From CAZWXH01 sp964637725 (GTDB taxonomy: Bacteria; Bacillota_I; Bacilli_A; Erysipelotrichales; Coprobacillaceae): a stretch of 26,407 nt of DNA. The notes under the pieces are model-generated. The model was not told the origin of the DNA. It saw only the letters and a list, made by a program, of their open reading frames with translations, and did not search any database. The translations under genes and the position numbers were made by a program. This document shows, one piece after another, positions 8,066 to 15,807 of the stretch (position 1 is the first letter of the stretch; the number at the start of each line of letters is the position of its first letter). Location of the stretch: contig CAZWXH010000012.1 in assembly GCA_964637725.1 (NCBI GenBank), forward strand, positions 1-26,407. Direction: 5' to 3'.

Positions 8066-11000
8066 TCTTAATGCGTGAAAAAAATGATTTCTTCTTTTTC
8101 TCTTTTTTAATTATATCTTCAATTTCTTTCATTAATTGTTTCGCTTCTTGAACACCGACATCAATGCCTTTTTGACAATAGTATTTCGCTTGTTCTAAGT
8201 CAACTGGTGTTCCTTCACCTTTAATAAAGCACTGGGCTAGATTTACATAAGAATGACGATCTTCACCCTTTATCGCTTCTTTCAATAACTCAACTGCTTT
8301 AACAAAGTCAACTGGAACTCCAGTTCCTTCTTTATAACAGATCGCTAAGTTGTTTTGAGCACCACTATGCCCTCTTGAGGCAGCCTCACTATAAAGAACA
8401 ATGGCTTTGTCAATATCACGATACTCTTCTTCTGCTCTAAAATCATAGAGAACAGCCAAATTATACATAGCTTCTAAATGTCCTTTATCTACAGCTTCTT
8501 GGTAGTTTTCAATTGCTTTTGGTGTATTTATATCTACACCATTGCCTAGTTCATATATGCGAGCAAGGCCAAAACATCCACCAGCATTTCCAGCTTCTTT
8601 TGCTTTGGTGTAATATTTTAACGCTTTCTTAAAATCTTTATTGCCCTCAGTATCAAAATAATAAACATCAGCAACAGCTAGGTAACCTTCATCATATCCT
8701 TTGTCTCCAGCCATAATAAAATAGTCGATGGCCTTTTGTACGTCTTGCTTACATCCTTTAGCAAATCTATACATATAGGCTGCGTTATAATATCCTCTTG
8801 CATAATTATACTGTATAGACATTTCATAATATTGAAGAGCCTTTTCAAGATTGGATGTTTTAGTAAAGTGACCATCTTCATATAGACATCCTAAATTACA
8901 CATAGCTCGAGGATTTCCTTCTTGTATTGCTTGTTCATAATATTTTTTAGCACTATTAAAATCAACTTCTACGCCTATTCCCATTTCATAACAGTATGCA
9001 AGATTACACATTGCTACACTATCACCCAACTCTGCTGCACTGGTATAATATTGCACTGCTTTCACTAAATCCTGCTCAACTCCATTACCCTCTTCATACA
9101 AAAGTCCTAATGAACAAATAGCTCTTGTATAGCCTTTTGCTGAAGCTTCAAAATATAATTGATGAGCTTTTATATATTTATCATCATCATCACTTAGTTC
9201 ATAAATATTAGCAAGATTACATTGAGCTCTTGGGTTTCCTTGTTTTGAGGCAAGAATATAGTATTGTTTAGCTTGTTCAATATCTTTATCTATTCCTAAA
9301 CCTACTTCATAACAATACCCTAAGTTACATTGCCCAACATCAAAACCAAGATCAGCTGCTTGACGATATAACTCAACTGCTTGTTTTTCATCAATCTCAA
9401 CCCCAATTCCCATTTCATAACAATAACCTAGATTAGTTGTTGCACGTAAATTTCCTAATTGGCTAGCTTGTTGATATAATTCAAATGCTTTACTATTATC
9501 TTTCTTGCATCCAATTCCATTCTCATAATAATAACCTAAGGTACAAATAGCCCCTGCATCTTGATAAGAAGCAGCTTGAGAACAGTATTCAAACGCTTTC
9601 TTTTCATCTCTTTCTACCCCTTGTCCCTCTTCGTAAAATATCCCAAGACAACAAAGTGCACGGGGAAAATTATACTTTGCAGCCATTTGATAATATTCAA
9701 TTGCTTTTTGATAATTAATAGAATTATCAATTTGTCCTATTTCATATAAATAGGCTAAATTACACATTGCTCTTAAATTGCCTTGATCAATAGCTTTTAA
9801 ATAATATTCCTTAGCTTTTTCTACTTTTGTTGTTGTACCTGTTCCACTTTCAAAACAAAAAGCAACATTACATTGAGCAACATCATATCCTAGATTTGCG
9901 GCTTTTAGATACAATTGAAATGCTTTTTCCTCATCAAGTTCTACACCTTGTCCCATCTCATAGCAATAACCAAGATTCGTCATTCCTCTAAGACTCCCAG
10001 CATCACTAGCTGCTTGATAAAGCTCAATAGCTTTTTGTAAATCCACTTCACAACCTATTCCACTTTCATAATAATATCCAAGTGAGCACATTGCTCCTGC
10101 ATCATTTGTCATAGCTGCCTTTTGACAGTAATCAAATGCTTTTTGTTCATCTTTATTTACACCAATACCATTTTCTAAATAATAGGCATATTTGGACATC
10201 GCAAAAACATATCCAGTATCTGCTGCTCTTTTAAGATATTCCATAGCTAAAGGCATATTTTCATCTTCAATGAGTTTACCATAATTAAGCATTCCTCTAG
10301 GATAGCCCATACTCGCACTTAATAAATAAAGTTCTTTGGCCTTTTTCAAATCTTGTTCTACTCCAACTCCCATCTCATAACAAAACGCTAGATAGCAATG
10401 AGCAGGAACATAATTCCTAGATGAAGCTTGTTGATACCAATAGACTGCTTGGCTTTCATCACGTTCAACGCCTTCGCCAACTTCATATAAATAACCAAGT
10501 TGAAGTTGGGCAATTTCAACTCCATCATTAGCCGCTTCTTCATACCAAGTCGCTGCTTGACTATAATCTTGAGAAACCCCTATACCATATTCATAACAAT
10601 ATCCTAAACTATATTTAGCATAAGAATACCCGTAATCAACAGCCTGTTTATAACAAGTCATAGCCTTCACTTCATCTTTATCTACACCTCTAGCAAAACT
10701 ATAACATTCACCTAAATAAAAATAAGCACGAGGTAAGTTTTTAAGAGTAGCCTTTTCAAAATATTCAAAAGCAAGTTCATCATTTTGAACAACGCCAATT
10801 CCTTCGAAATAACAAAAACCTAAATTACAAGCACCAACCTCATCTCCTAAATTAGCAGCTTTTAAATAAAAATCGGCAGCATTTTCTTTACTCAATGAAG
10901 TTCCCAAACCAACTTCATTCATATAACCTAGGGAACATAATGCTTTGGGATGATTCATAAGACCAGCTTTAAGATATAATTCATAAGCCTTATATTCATC

Positions 11001-11417
11001 TTGAACACACTTATCACCATTTATATATCTTAGCGCCATTTGAAATAGACCATCTGCATCAGTTGGCATAGTTTCATCATCTAATGTAGAAACGGCAGAC
11101 AATAAACAAACATCTACTCCTTTAATTATTTGATTTTCTTCAACAAAATAATGTTCTTCTTCTAAATAAGGCGAAGCAGTTAAATCAGGAAAAGAACTTA
11201 CTTCATAACGCATCATTAAATTATAGATACGATTTTCAATTTCACTTTCATCACATTCAATTGTTTTGATCTTCATCAAAGCAGTTTCATGATTATAACT
11301 TCTTTCATCAATTAAATAAACCCATGCCATATCTTCATAATTAATAGCAATAAAATCAACTTTCCATCTACCAAATAATGGTTCATACATTTTTAATCGA
11401 TTCATTAATTCATTCAT
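8061..11417 (-). CDS. Giant Sel1-like repeat protein (27 repeats)
   Basis: A 1118-residue protein without signal peptide or membrane segment, so probably cytoplasmic. Residues 1-120 are an unrecognised N-terminal domain rich in aromatic and acidic residues. Residues 121-1089 are 27 consecutive Sel1-like repeats of about 36 residues (pattern: A.C.LGYCYE.G.GV..D..KA...Y..AA..G). Repeat 8 is short (31), and repeats 13, 21 and 25 have 37 residues and lose the G.G turn. Residues 1090-1118 form a lysine-rich tail (KKEKKKK..FFSRIKK). Such alpha-alpha solenoids are protein-interaction scaffolds; the partner is unknown. Many repeats carry Cys in the LGYCYE helix, giving an unusually cysteine-rich protein. 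Repeats 9-13 and 14-18 match in order, implying duplication of a five-repeat block. ATG at 11417 has AGAGGGG nine bases upstream; an ATG four codons in is less well placed. It follows the broken membrane-protein gene by 43 bases. Confidence 0.92.
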   Translation of the reverse strand: MNELMNRLKMYEPLFGRWKVDFIAINYEDMAWVYLIDERSYNHETALMKIKTIECDESEIENRIYNLMMRYEVSSFPDLTASPYLEEEHYFVEENQIIKGVDVCLLSAVSTLDDETMPTDADGLFQMALRYINGDKCVQDEYKAYELYLKAGLMNHPKALCSLGYMNEVGLGTSLSKENAADFYLKAANLGDEVGACNLGFCYFEGIGVVQNDELAFEYFEKATLKNLPRAYFYLGECYSFARGVDKDEVKAMTCYKQAVDYGYSYAKYSLGYCYEYGIGVSQDYSQAATWYEEAANDGVEIAQLQLGYLYEVGEGVERDESQAVYWYQQASSRNYVPAHCYLAFCYEMGVGVEQDLKKAKELYLLSASMGYPRGMLNYGKLIEDENMPLAMEYLKRAADTGYVFAMSKYAYYLENGIGVNKDEQKAFDYCQKAAMTNDAGAMCSLGYYYESGIGCEVDLQKAIELYQAASDAGSLRGMTNLGYCYEMGQGVELDEEKAFQLYLKAANLGYDVAQCNVAFCFESGTGTTTKVEKAKEYYLKAIDQGNLRAMCNLAYLYEIGQIDNSINYQKAIEYYQMAAKYNFPRALCCLGIFYEEGQGVERDEKKAFEYCSQAASYQDAGAICTLGYYYENGIGCKKDNSKAFELYQQASQLGNLRATTNLGYCYEMGIGVEIDEKQAVELYRQAADLGFDVGQCNLGYCYEVGLGIDKDIEQAKQYYILASKQGNPRAQCNLANIYELSDDDDKYIKAHQLYFEASAKGYTRAICSLGLLYEEGNGVEQDLVKAVQYYTSAAELGDSVAMCNLAYCYEMGIGVEVDFNSAKKYYEQAIQEGNPRAMCNLGCLYEDGHFTKTSNLEKALQYYEMSIQYNYARGYYNAAYMYRFAKGCKQDVQKAIDYFIMAGDKGYDEGYLAVADVYYFDTEGNKDFKKALKYYTKAKEAGNAGGCFGLARIYELGNGVDINTPKAIENYQEAVDKGHLEAMYNLAVLYDFRAEEEYRDIDKAIVLYSEAASRGHSGAQNNLAICYKEGTGVPVDFVKAVELLKEAIKGEDRHSYVNLAQCFIKGEGTPVDLEQAKYYCQKGIDVGVQEAKQLMKEIEDIIKKEKKKKSFFSRIKK
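9129..10208 (-). repeat. Tandem five-repeat super-unit inside the Sel1 gene
   Basis: Two blocks of about 540 bp (9666-10208 and 9129-9665) encode Sel1 repeats 9-13 and 14-18. Corresponding repeats share block-specific signatures: both blocks open with a repeat containing KAF.YC.QAA, then AGA.C.LGYYYE.GIGC, then LR..TNLGYCYEMG.GVE.DE, then DV.QCN, and end with an irregular repeat lacking the G.G turn. The resemblance is at protein level; the DNA has diverged. Confidence 0.75.
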
Positions 11418-11438
11418 TGTTTTGTTCCCCTCTTTCTA

Positions 11439-11462
11439 ACAAAAGGGTACAAATGTACCCTT
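11439..11462 (-). terminator. Hairpin between the broken membrane-protein gene and the Sel1-repeat gene
   Basis: AAGGGTAC and GTACCCTT (8-bp stem, 11443-11450 with 11455-11462, loop ATTT on the minus strand) directly after the upstream stop codon. The following T-run is short (TTGTT), so it may terminate only partly or act as a 3' stabiliser or attenuator before the Sel1 gene. Confidence 0.6.
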
Positions 11463-13169
11463 AGTTTAATTTTATTGAAGAAACAGTTTCACTTGTTGAT
11501 TCTGAATCATCAAGATATTCAATTGTAATCGTATCTCCTGTTTTCATTAAAGGCAATTGATTATTTAATGAAATTGGAGCAATAAAGACCTTATCCATTC
11601 CTTCGATTGTGAAGTAGTAATTAGAATTACCATTCACAACAGCTTCTTGAATAGAAGAAATAACCGCTGTCGATTTCTTTGATTCAAAATCAACCTTAAC
11701 CTTACCATTATCACTTAACAATTGATAATATTCTTTTTCAGCTGCTGCTACACTGTCTCCAGTTGCAACAATTTGATAATTTTGAACACTTACAAAAGCA
11801 TACTTTTTCACCAATCCTGCACTATCTTTTAAAGACATGAAGTATGTTGGTTGTCCACCAGCATTAATTAAGATTGGGAATGTTGCAGTATATTTCAAGT
11901 TTTGAACCTTACCTTCAGCTGAGCCCATTGCTGAAAATTCTTCAGCTCCACTAATTGCATAATACTTAGCTTCCTTAGTACGCATATTAATTAATGAGAA
12001 TCCTACATTAGAAGCATCACTTGATACTGAAGTTAACCCTGTATAAATATATACATCATCATCTAAAGCAATATAGTTATAACCATCAGTAGGTTTTAAT
12101 ACACCTTATTATCTCAAAAAGGTGTATTAAAACCTACTGATGGTTATAATACACCTTTTTGAGATAATAAGGTATTGAAGTATCCTTTTTCATATTGGCC
12201 CCAATTTTCTAATTGACTTAATAATAATTCAGAAGGATAAACTCTATCTATCCAAGTTGGAACATCCTTAATATCATAATATTCACTACTTCCATCAATA
12301 GCATTGACAATAATCGCCCCAACTATATCTTTACCTCCAAATAAACCAACTTTAAAATTGTATACAGGAGCAATCCAATGTGGATCTCCTTCATCATCTA
12401 TTTCAAATGTTGGTGTTTCAAACATCATCGTTGGATAATTTATACGAATATGTCTTTCAATATTTCTAAAGAAAAGATCTGAATTAGAATATTTCATACC
12501 TTTTTCTAATTGAACGACTTCAGACTCTTGAGTCACCATATTAACACGAATATAAGCAGGTAATCCTTCTCCTTGATTCGTAAACCATTTTATTAAATCA
12601 GCATAAGAAAGGGTTGTTACACGATACGGTGTATCTTGGTAGTTGATTTGTCCATATTCATTATCAACTTCAAACTGAGAAACGAATTCAACCATTTCTC
12701 CCATCTTTCTATCCCCTAATCTTTCAGCACTATCTTTATCAACTACAGGAATCGATTGATAATTGACTTTAGGGTTATCTTTATAAAAATCTGCAGTCTT
12801 ATCAACTTTTAATTGTTTTTGATAAGAAGAGGCATTGAAAATAGCCGAACTTGTCAGTTGTCCAATAATAACATAACCAATTAACAAAACACTCACCATC
12901 AAACCATACTTGTTTACTTTATCAAAAGAGACATTAAACAAACTTCTTAATCCCACAAATATCCCAATAGTAAATGCAAGCATAAAAATAAAATCTGGTG
13001 ATCTTAAGTTAAATGGAACTAAGCTAACATACTCAAAAATCACAACAAATATAACTGTGATTATAGCAGCTTTAATCGTCCCGTTTTTCTTAGGTGACCT
13101 TTGGCTGAAAGTCTCACTTCCAGTCCCTTCTACTACTCTTCCAAAAAATTTCTCAAATACTTTATCCAT
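11461..13169 (-). pseudogene. Membrane protein with large outer domain, disrupted by a 50-bp fold-back insertion
   Basis: Two minus-strand ORFs are halves of one gene. The first (12144-13169, 341 codons) has TM segments at about 33-51, 59-78 and 88-110, then a large domain predicted outside the cell. It ends LLSQKGVL followed by an abrupt TAA. The second (11461-11985) has no ribosome-binding site and begins mid-domain. Removing bases 12106-12155 rejoins them as LLSQKGVLKPTDGYNYIALD and onward, a single 552-residue frame (1709 - 50 = 1659 bases = 553 codons). The restored C-terminal part contains AEEFSAMGSAEGKVQ and QPTYFMSLKDSAGLVKKYAFV, which I associate with a conserved Firmicute membrane-protein family of unknown function. 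The start ATG overlaps the phosphoesterase stop by 8 bp (ATGGATAA), with AAGGAG upstream. A truncated, membrane-anchored 341-residue product might still be made. Confidence 0.88.
12077..12173. repeat. Two overlapping perfect inverted repeats (fold-back insertion)
   Basis: Arms 12077-12105 and 12121-12149 are exact reverse complements (29 bp, 15-base loop). Arms 12103-12129 and 12147-12173 are also exact (27 bp, 17-base loop). The 9-mer TAATACACC occurs directly at 12097-12105 and 12147-12155 and inverted at 12121-12129. The pattern is what a double template switch during replication would produce: 50 bases are inserted, made of a reverse copy of the surrounding gene. Confidence 0.95.
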
Positions 13170-14085
13170 TCATTTTCTCCTTTAATTTCCCTAATAATCG
13201 TTCTAAATCATCTAAGCTATCTAATGTGGCACCACTTGCAAAAGCATGTCCGCCACCTTTAAACTCACTAGCAACTTCATTAATTGCGATTTGGCGACTG
13301 CGAATACTAACACGATAGTTATGGTCAACATCATTTTCAGTAATTGCCATCCATATCAAAAACTCTTCAATATTGGCGAGAGTATTGACATAAGATGAGC
13401 CTTGTTCCCTCGTCATATTTAAATGTTCTAAATCTTCCTTACTTAAATAGTAATAGGCAATTCCATTACTTTCTTGATAATTGTTATAAATAAATTTTGT
13501 AATTTCAATATCAGCTTTCTTTTTTAAATATAATGACTGATACAGATTTTCAATTTTAATACCTTGTTCTAAAAGAAAAGAAGCTGCCACAAATGTCTTT
13601 GTAGAAGTCGAGTTATAAAGAAATCGATTACTATCTCCTACTATTCCTAGATATAAAGCATTTGCAGAATCAAGAGAAACTTCAAACTGATTATCTTTAA
13701 ACAACAAAGTAACTATTTCACTACATGAAGAAGCTGTTACTTCTTCAATGTTATAATCGCCATATGAATCAACAACAATATGATGATCAATTTTAACAAT
13801 TTTATCACATATTGAATAATCACCATCTATTCTTTCACGATTTGCAGTATCTAAAACAATACCTAGTGTTTTTTCATTTGATAAGACTTCATCATTATCT
13901 TTTTGAAAAAGATGAAAAAGAGTATTATCCTTTTTTCCTATAGCAACAATATTTTTATTAGGATAGTTATTTTTTAACATCCAATAAAAACCATATTGAG
14001 AACCAAATGCATCAAGATCAGGATTAACATGTCTATAGATCGCTATTTGATTATATTCTTCAATTAATTCTTTTAGTTTTCCCAT
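13162..14085 (-). CDS. DHH/DHHA1 phosphoesterase, NrnA-like (nano-RNase / pAp or cyclic-dinucleotide phosphodiesterase)
   Basis: Mn-dependent DHH-family phosphoesterase of 307 residues. I choose ATG 14085 because AAAGGTGG lies five bases upstream; the frame stays open 14 codons further up without a ribosome-binding site. Motifs: RHVNPDLDAFGSQ (18-30) with the metal-binding His and Asp residues, LDTAN (78-82), KIDHH (98-102), IVGDSNRF (148-155) and, at the C-terminus, GGGHAFASGA (277-286) of the DHHA1 substrate-binding domain. Family members degrade oligoribonucleotides, pAp or linear/cyclic dinucleotides; which one cannot be told from sequence. The 3' end overlaps the membrane-protein gene by 8 bp. 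An extended -10 element and the ackA terminator lie just upstream. Confidence 0.92.
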   Translation of the reverse strand: MGKLKELIEEYNQIAIYRHVNPDLDAFGSQYGFYWMLKNNYPNKNIVAIGKKDNTLFHLFQKDNDEVLSNEKTLGIVLDTANRERIDGDYSICDKIVKIDHHIVVDSYGDYNIEEVTASSCSEIVTLLFKDNQFEVSLDSANALYLGIVGDSNRFLYNSTSTKTFVAASFLLEQGIKIENLYQSLYLKKKADIEITKFIYNNYQESNGIAYYYLSKEDLEHLNMTREQGSSYVNTLANIEEFLIWMAITENDVDHNYRVSIRSRQIAINEVASEFKGGGHAFASGATLDSLDDLERLLGKLKEKMNG

Positions 14086-14104
14086 AATTACCACCTTTGT
14101 CACT

Positions 14105-14133
14105 ATAATATCATATAATGTATTCAATATGAA
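14105..14133 (-). promoter_or_regulatory. Probable promoter of the DHH phosphoesterase gene
   Basis: Minus strand TTCATA - 17 bases - TATTAT with an extended TGA before the -10 (-10 at 14105-14110, -35 at 14128-14133). The -35 is weak. It sits between the ackA terminator and the AAAGGTGG site. Confidence 0.5.
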
Positions 14134-14168
14134 CCAAAAAAGAAAAAAAGAGTTTAATTAAACTCTTT
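14132..14168 (-). terminator. Intrinsic terminator of ackA
   Basis: AAAGAGTTT and AAACTCTTT pair around an AATT centre (14147-14168), followed on the minus strand by TTTTCTTTTTT. The first base pairs overlap the ackA stop codon. Confidence 0.88.
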
Positions 14169-15363
14169 ATAATCCTAATAATCTAACTGTATCTCTAGCA
14201 ATTTCAACTTCTTCATTTGTTGGAATAACCATTACTTTTATTTGTGAATATTGATGAGAGATAACTCTGTTTTCTGGACCACGAATTGAATTTTGTTCTT
14301 CATCTAAGAAAACACCAAATGCTTTTGAAACCATATCAATGATTAAACGTCTTAAATAAGCAGCGTTTTCACCAACTCCGGCTGTAAAAGCAATCGCATC
14401 ACAACCTCCAAGTTCAGCATAATAAGAACCGATATATTTAGAAACAACACGCGCATATAGTAAACTTGTTAATAATGCACGCTCATCTCCTTCTTTAAAT
14501 AATGCATTTTCAATATCCCTAGAATCAGAAGATATACCAGAAACACCTAGCATACCAGATTTCTTGTTATAGATATCTAAAACCTCATCTGCAGTTTTAT
14601 CTAATTTCTTACATAAATAAGGCATAATTGAAGGATCTATATCACCACAACGTGTTCCCATCATAACCCCTGCTAGTGGTGTGAATCCCATTGAAGTATC
14701 AATACACTTCCCATCTAATACCGCGGAAATACTTGCACCATTGCCTAAATGACAAACAATAATACGTGAACTGTTTGGATTCCCTAGCATTTCAATCACT
14801 TGTTCTGAAACAAATTTATGACTTGTCCCATGAGCTCCATACTTTCTTATCTTTAGATCTGTATAATATTCCATTGGTAAAGGATATAAATATCTTTCTT
14901 TATCCAATGTTTGATGAAACGCTGTGTCAAATGTAAATACATGTTTAACTCCTGGCAATTCATCCTTAAATGCACGATATCCAATGAGATTCGCAGGATT
15001 ATGTAAAGGTGCTAATTCACATAACTCTTCAACCTTACTTACAACATCTTCATTAACTTCAGCACTATCACCAAAGTACTCTCCACCATGAACTATACGG
15101 TGACCAACAGCATTGATTTCACTAAGTTGTTTAACAACTCCCTCATCAAGCAATGCTTTTAATAACATTTCAACAGCAACTTGATGATCAGGAATTGGAC
15201 AAGTCTTTGTTGTTTTTTCTCCATTATATTTGATTGTAAAAATACCATCATCCATTCCAATTCTTTCTACAATACCAGAAGTAATAACTTCCTCACTAGG
15301 CATATTAAATAATTGGAACTTTAACGATGAGCTCCCAGCGTTAACCGCCATAACTTTTGTCAT
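14167..15363 (-). CDS. ackA: Acetate kinase
   Basis: Interconverts acetyl phosphate + ADP and acetate + ATP, the substrate-level phosphorylation step of mixed-acid fermentation. At 398 residues it has the usual length. Family residues are in place: VNAGSSSLKF (7-16, N8), GHRIVHGGE (87-95, R89), FDTAFHQT (145-152, D146), HGTSHKFV (178-185, H178), CHLGNGASI (204-212) and MGTRCGDIDPS (235-245, R238). ATG at 15363 has TAGGAGG nearby and a good promoter. pta is not in the window. It has its own promoter and terminator. Its place near SASP and thiI resembles B. subtilis. Confidence 0.98.
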   Translation of the reverse strand: MTKVMAVNAGSSSLKFQLFNMPSEEVITSGIVERIGMDDGIFTIKYNGEKTTKTCPIPDHQVAVEMLLKALLDEGVVKQLSEINAVGHRIVHGGEYFGDSAEVNEDVVSKVEELCELAPLHNPANLIGYRAFKDELPGVKHVFTFDTAFHQTLDKERYLYPLPMEYYTDLKIRKYGAHGTSHKFVSEQVIEMLGNPNSSRIIVCHLGNGASISAVLDGKCIDTSMGFTPLAGVMMGTRCGDIDPSIMPYLCKKLDKTADEVLDIYNKKSGMLGVSGISSDSRDIENALFKEGDERALLTSLLYARVVSKYIGSYYAELGGCDAIAFTAGVGENAAYLRRLIIDMVSKAFGVFLDEEQNSIRGPENRVISHQYSQIKVMVIPTNEEVEIARDTVRLLGL

Positions 15364-15391
15364 AATCTCTTCCTCCTACAAACATATCTAT

Positions 15392-15420
15392 ATTTTACCT
15401 AAAATTGAATAAGAACTCAA
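15392..15420 (-). promoter_or_regulatory. SigA-type promoter of ackA
   Basis: Minus strand TTGAGT (complement of 15415-15420) - 17 bases - TAAAAT (complement of 15392-15397), about 29 bases before the ackA ATG. Confidence 0.7.
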
Positions 15421-15487
15421 CATAAATCTGTAAGCGATAACAAAGTTTTTCAAGGTTTTTGGTAGATATTAGAAAAATATATAATAA

Positions 15488-15535
15488 ATTAAAAAAATAA
15501 CCCTTTTCATAATGAAGATTATGACTAGGGTTATT
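15488..15535 (-). terminator. Bipartite-stem terminator of the SASP gene
   Basis: Outer stem AATAACCCT with AGGGTTATT and inner stem TCATAAT with ATTATGA around CTTC (15496-15535), followed by seven Ts on the minus strand. It begins a few bases after the SASP stop. Confidence 0.9.
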
Positions 15536-15539
15536 GATG

Positions 15540-15749
15540 TTAATGATTAGAATTTTGTCTACCAGCGACTTGGTTTTGTCCCATTTGAACTAATCTCTTA
15601 GTGATTTCACCACCAACAGATCCGTTAGCACGTGAAGTTGCATCAGGTCCAAGGTTAACACCAAATTCATTAGCGATTTCGTATTTCATTTGATCGATTG
15701 CGTTTTGAGCACCAGGAACTACTAATTTACTTTTATTTGAGTTATTCAT
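15540..15749 (-). CDS. Alpha/beta-type small acid-soluble spore protein (SASP)
   Basis: Spore-core DNA-binding protein that coats DNA in dormant spores and protects it from UV and other damage; it is cleaved by the GPR protease at germination. I choose ATG 15749 (69 residues, MNNSNKSKLVVPGA...) because AGGAGGTG precedes it; the frame is open for seven more codons upstream. Family signatures are complete: the GPR recognition region YEIANEFGVNLG and TSRANGSVGGEITKRLV. The C-terminus is Gln/Asn-rich (MGQNQ..GRQNSNH). A SigG-like promoter lies upstream and a terminator follows, so it appears monocistronic. It is direct evidence that the organism, or its recent ancestor, forms endospores. Confidence 0.97.
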   Translation of the reverse strand: MNNSNKSKLVVPGAQNAIDQMKYEIANEFGVNLGPDATSRANGSVGGEITKRLVQMGQNQVAGRQNSNH

Positions 15750-15771
15750 AACTTTCACCTCCTGACACAAT

Positions 15772-15800
15772 TAGTTTGTGTGAGAAGTTAAAAGTTATAC
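15772..15800 (-). promoter_or_regulatory. Candidate SigG (forespore) promoter of the SASP gene
   Basis: Minus strand GTATA - 17 bases - CAAACTA, close to the SigF/SigG consensus (GHATR - about 18 - CATWHTA), directly upstream of AGGAGG. No SigA-type pair is apparent here. The implied 5' leader is short (about 16 bases). Confidence 0.5.
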
Positions 15801-15807
15801 ATTTTTT

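Noticed and set aside
8678..8881. Small ORF within the Sel1 gene
   Set aside because: Same-strand out-of-frame shadow of a repetitive coding region with no initiation signal.
8061..11417. CRISPR or tandem DNA repeat array suggested by the regular periodicity
   Set aside because: The 108-base period encodes Sel1 repeats in one long frame. The DNA units are diverged, with no identical repeats and unique spacers.
11461..11985. A separate 174-residue protein gene
   Set aside because: No ribosome-binding site precedes its ATG, and its frame continues upstream and joins the 341-codon ORF exactly when the 50-bp fold-back is removed. It is the 3' part of a broken gene.
12097..12129. Invertible DNA switch between the inverted TAATACACC copies
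   Set aside because: Inverting this segment leaves the 50 extra bases and so cannot restore the frame. No recombinase gene is nearby.
12910..13185. Plus-strand ORF opposite the membrane-protein start
   Set aside because: Antisense to TM-coding sequence, which gives a spuriously hydrophobic product; no start signals.
14086..14127. N-terminal 14-codon extension of the DHH phosphoesterase
   Set aside because: It runs through the AAAGGTGG site and the -10 region; the family normally starts near MGKLKELIEEY.
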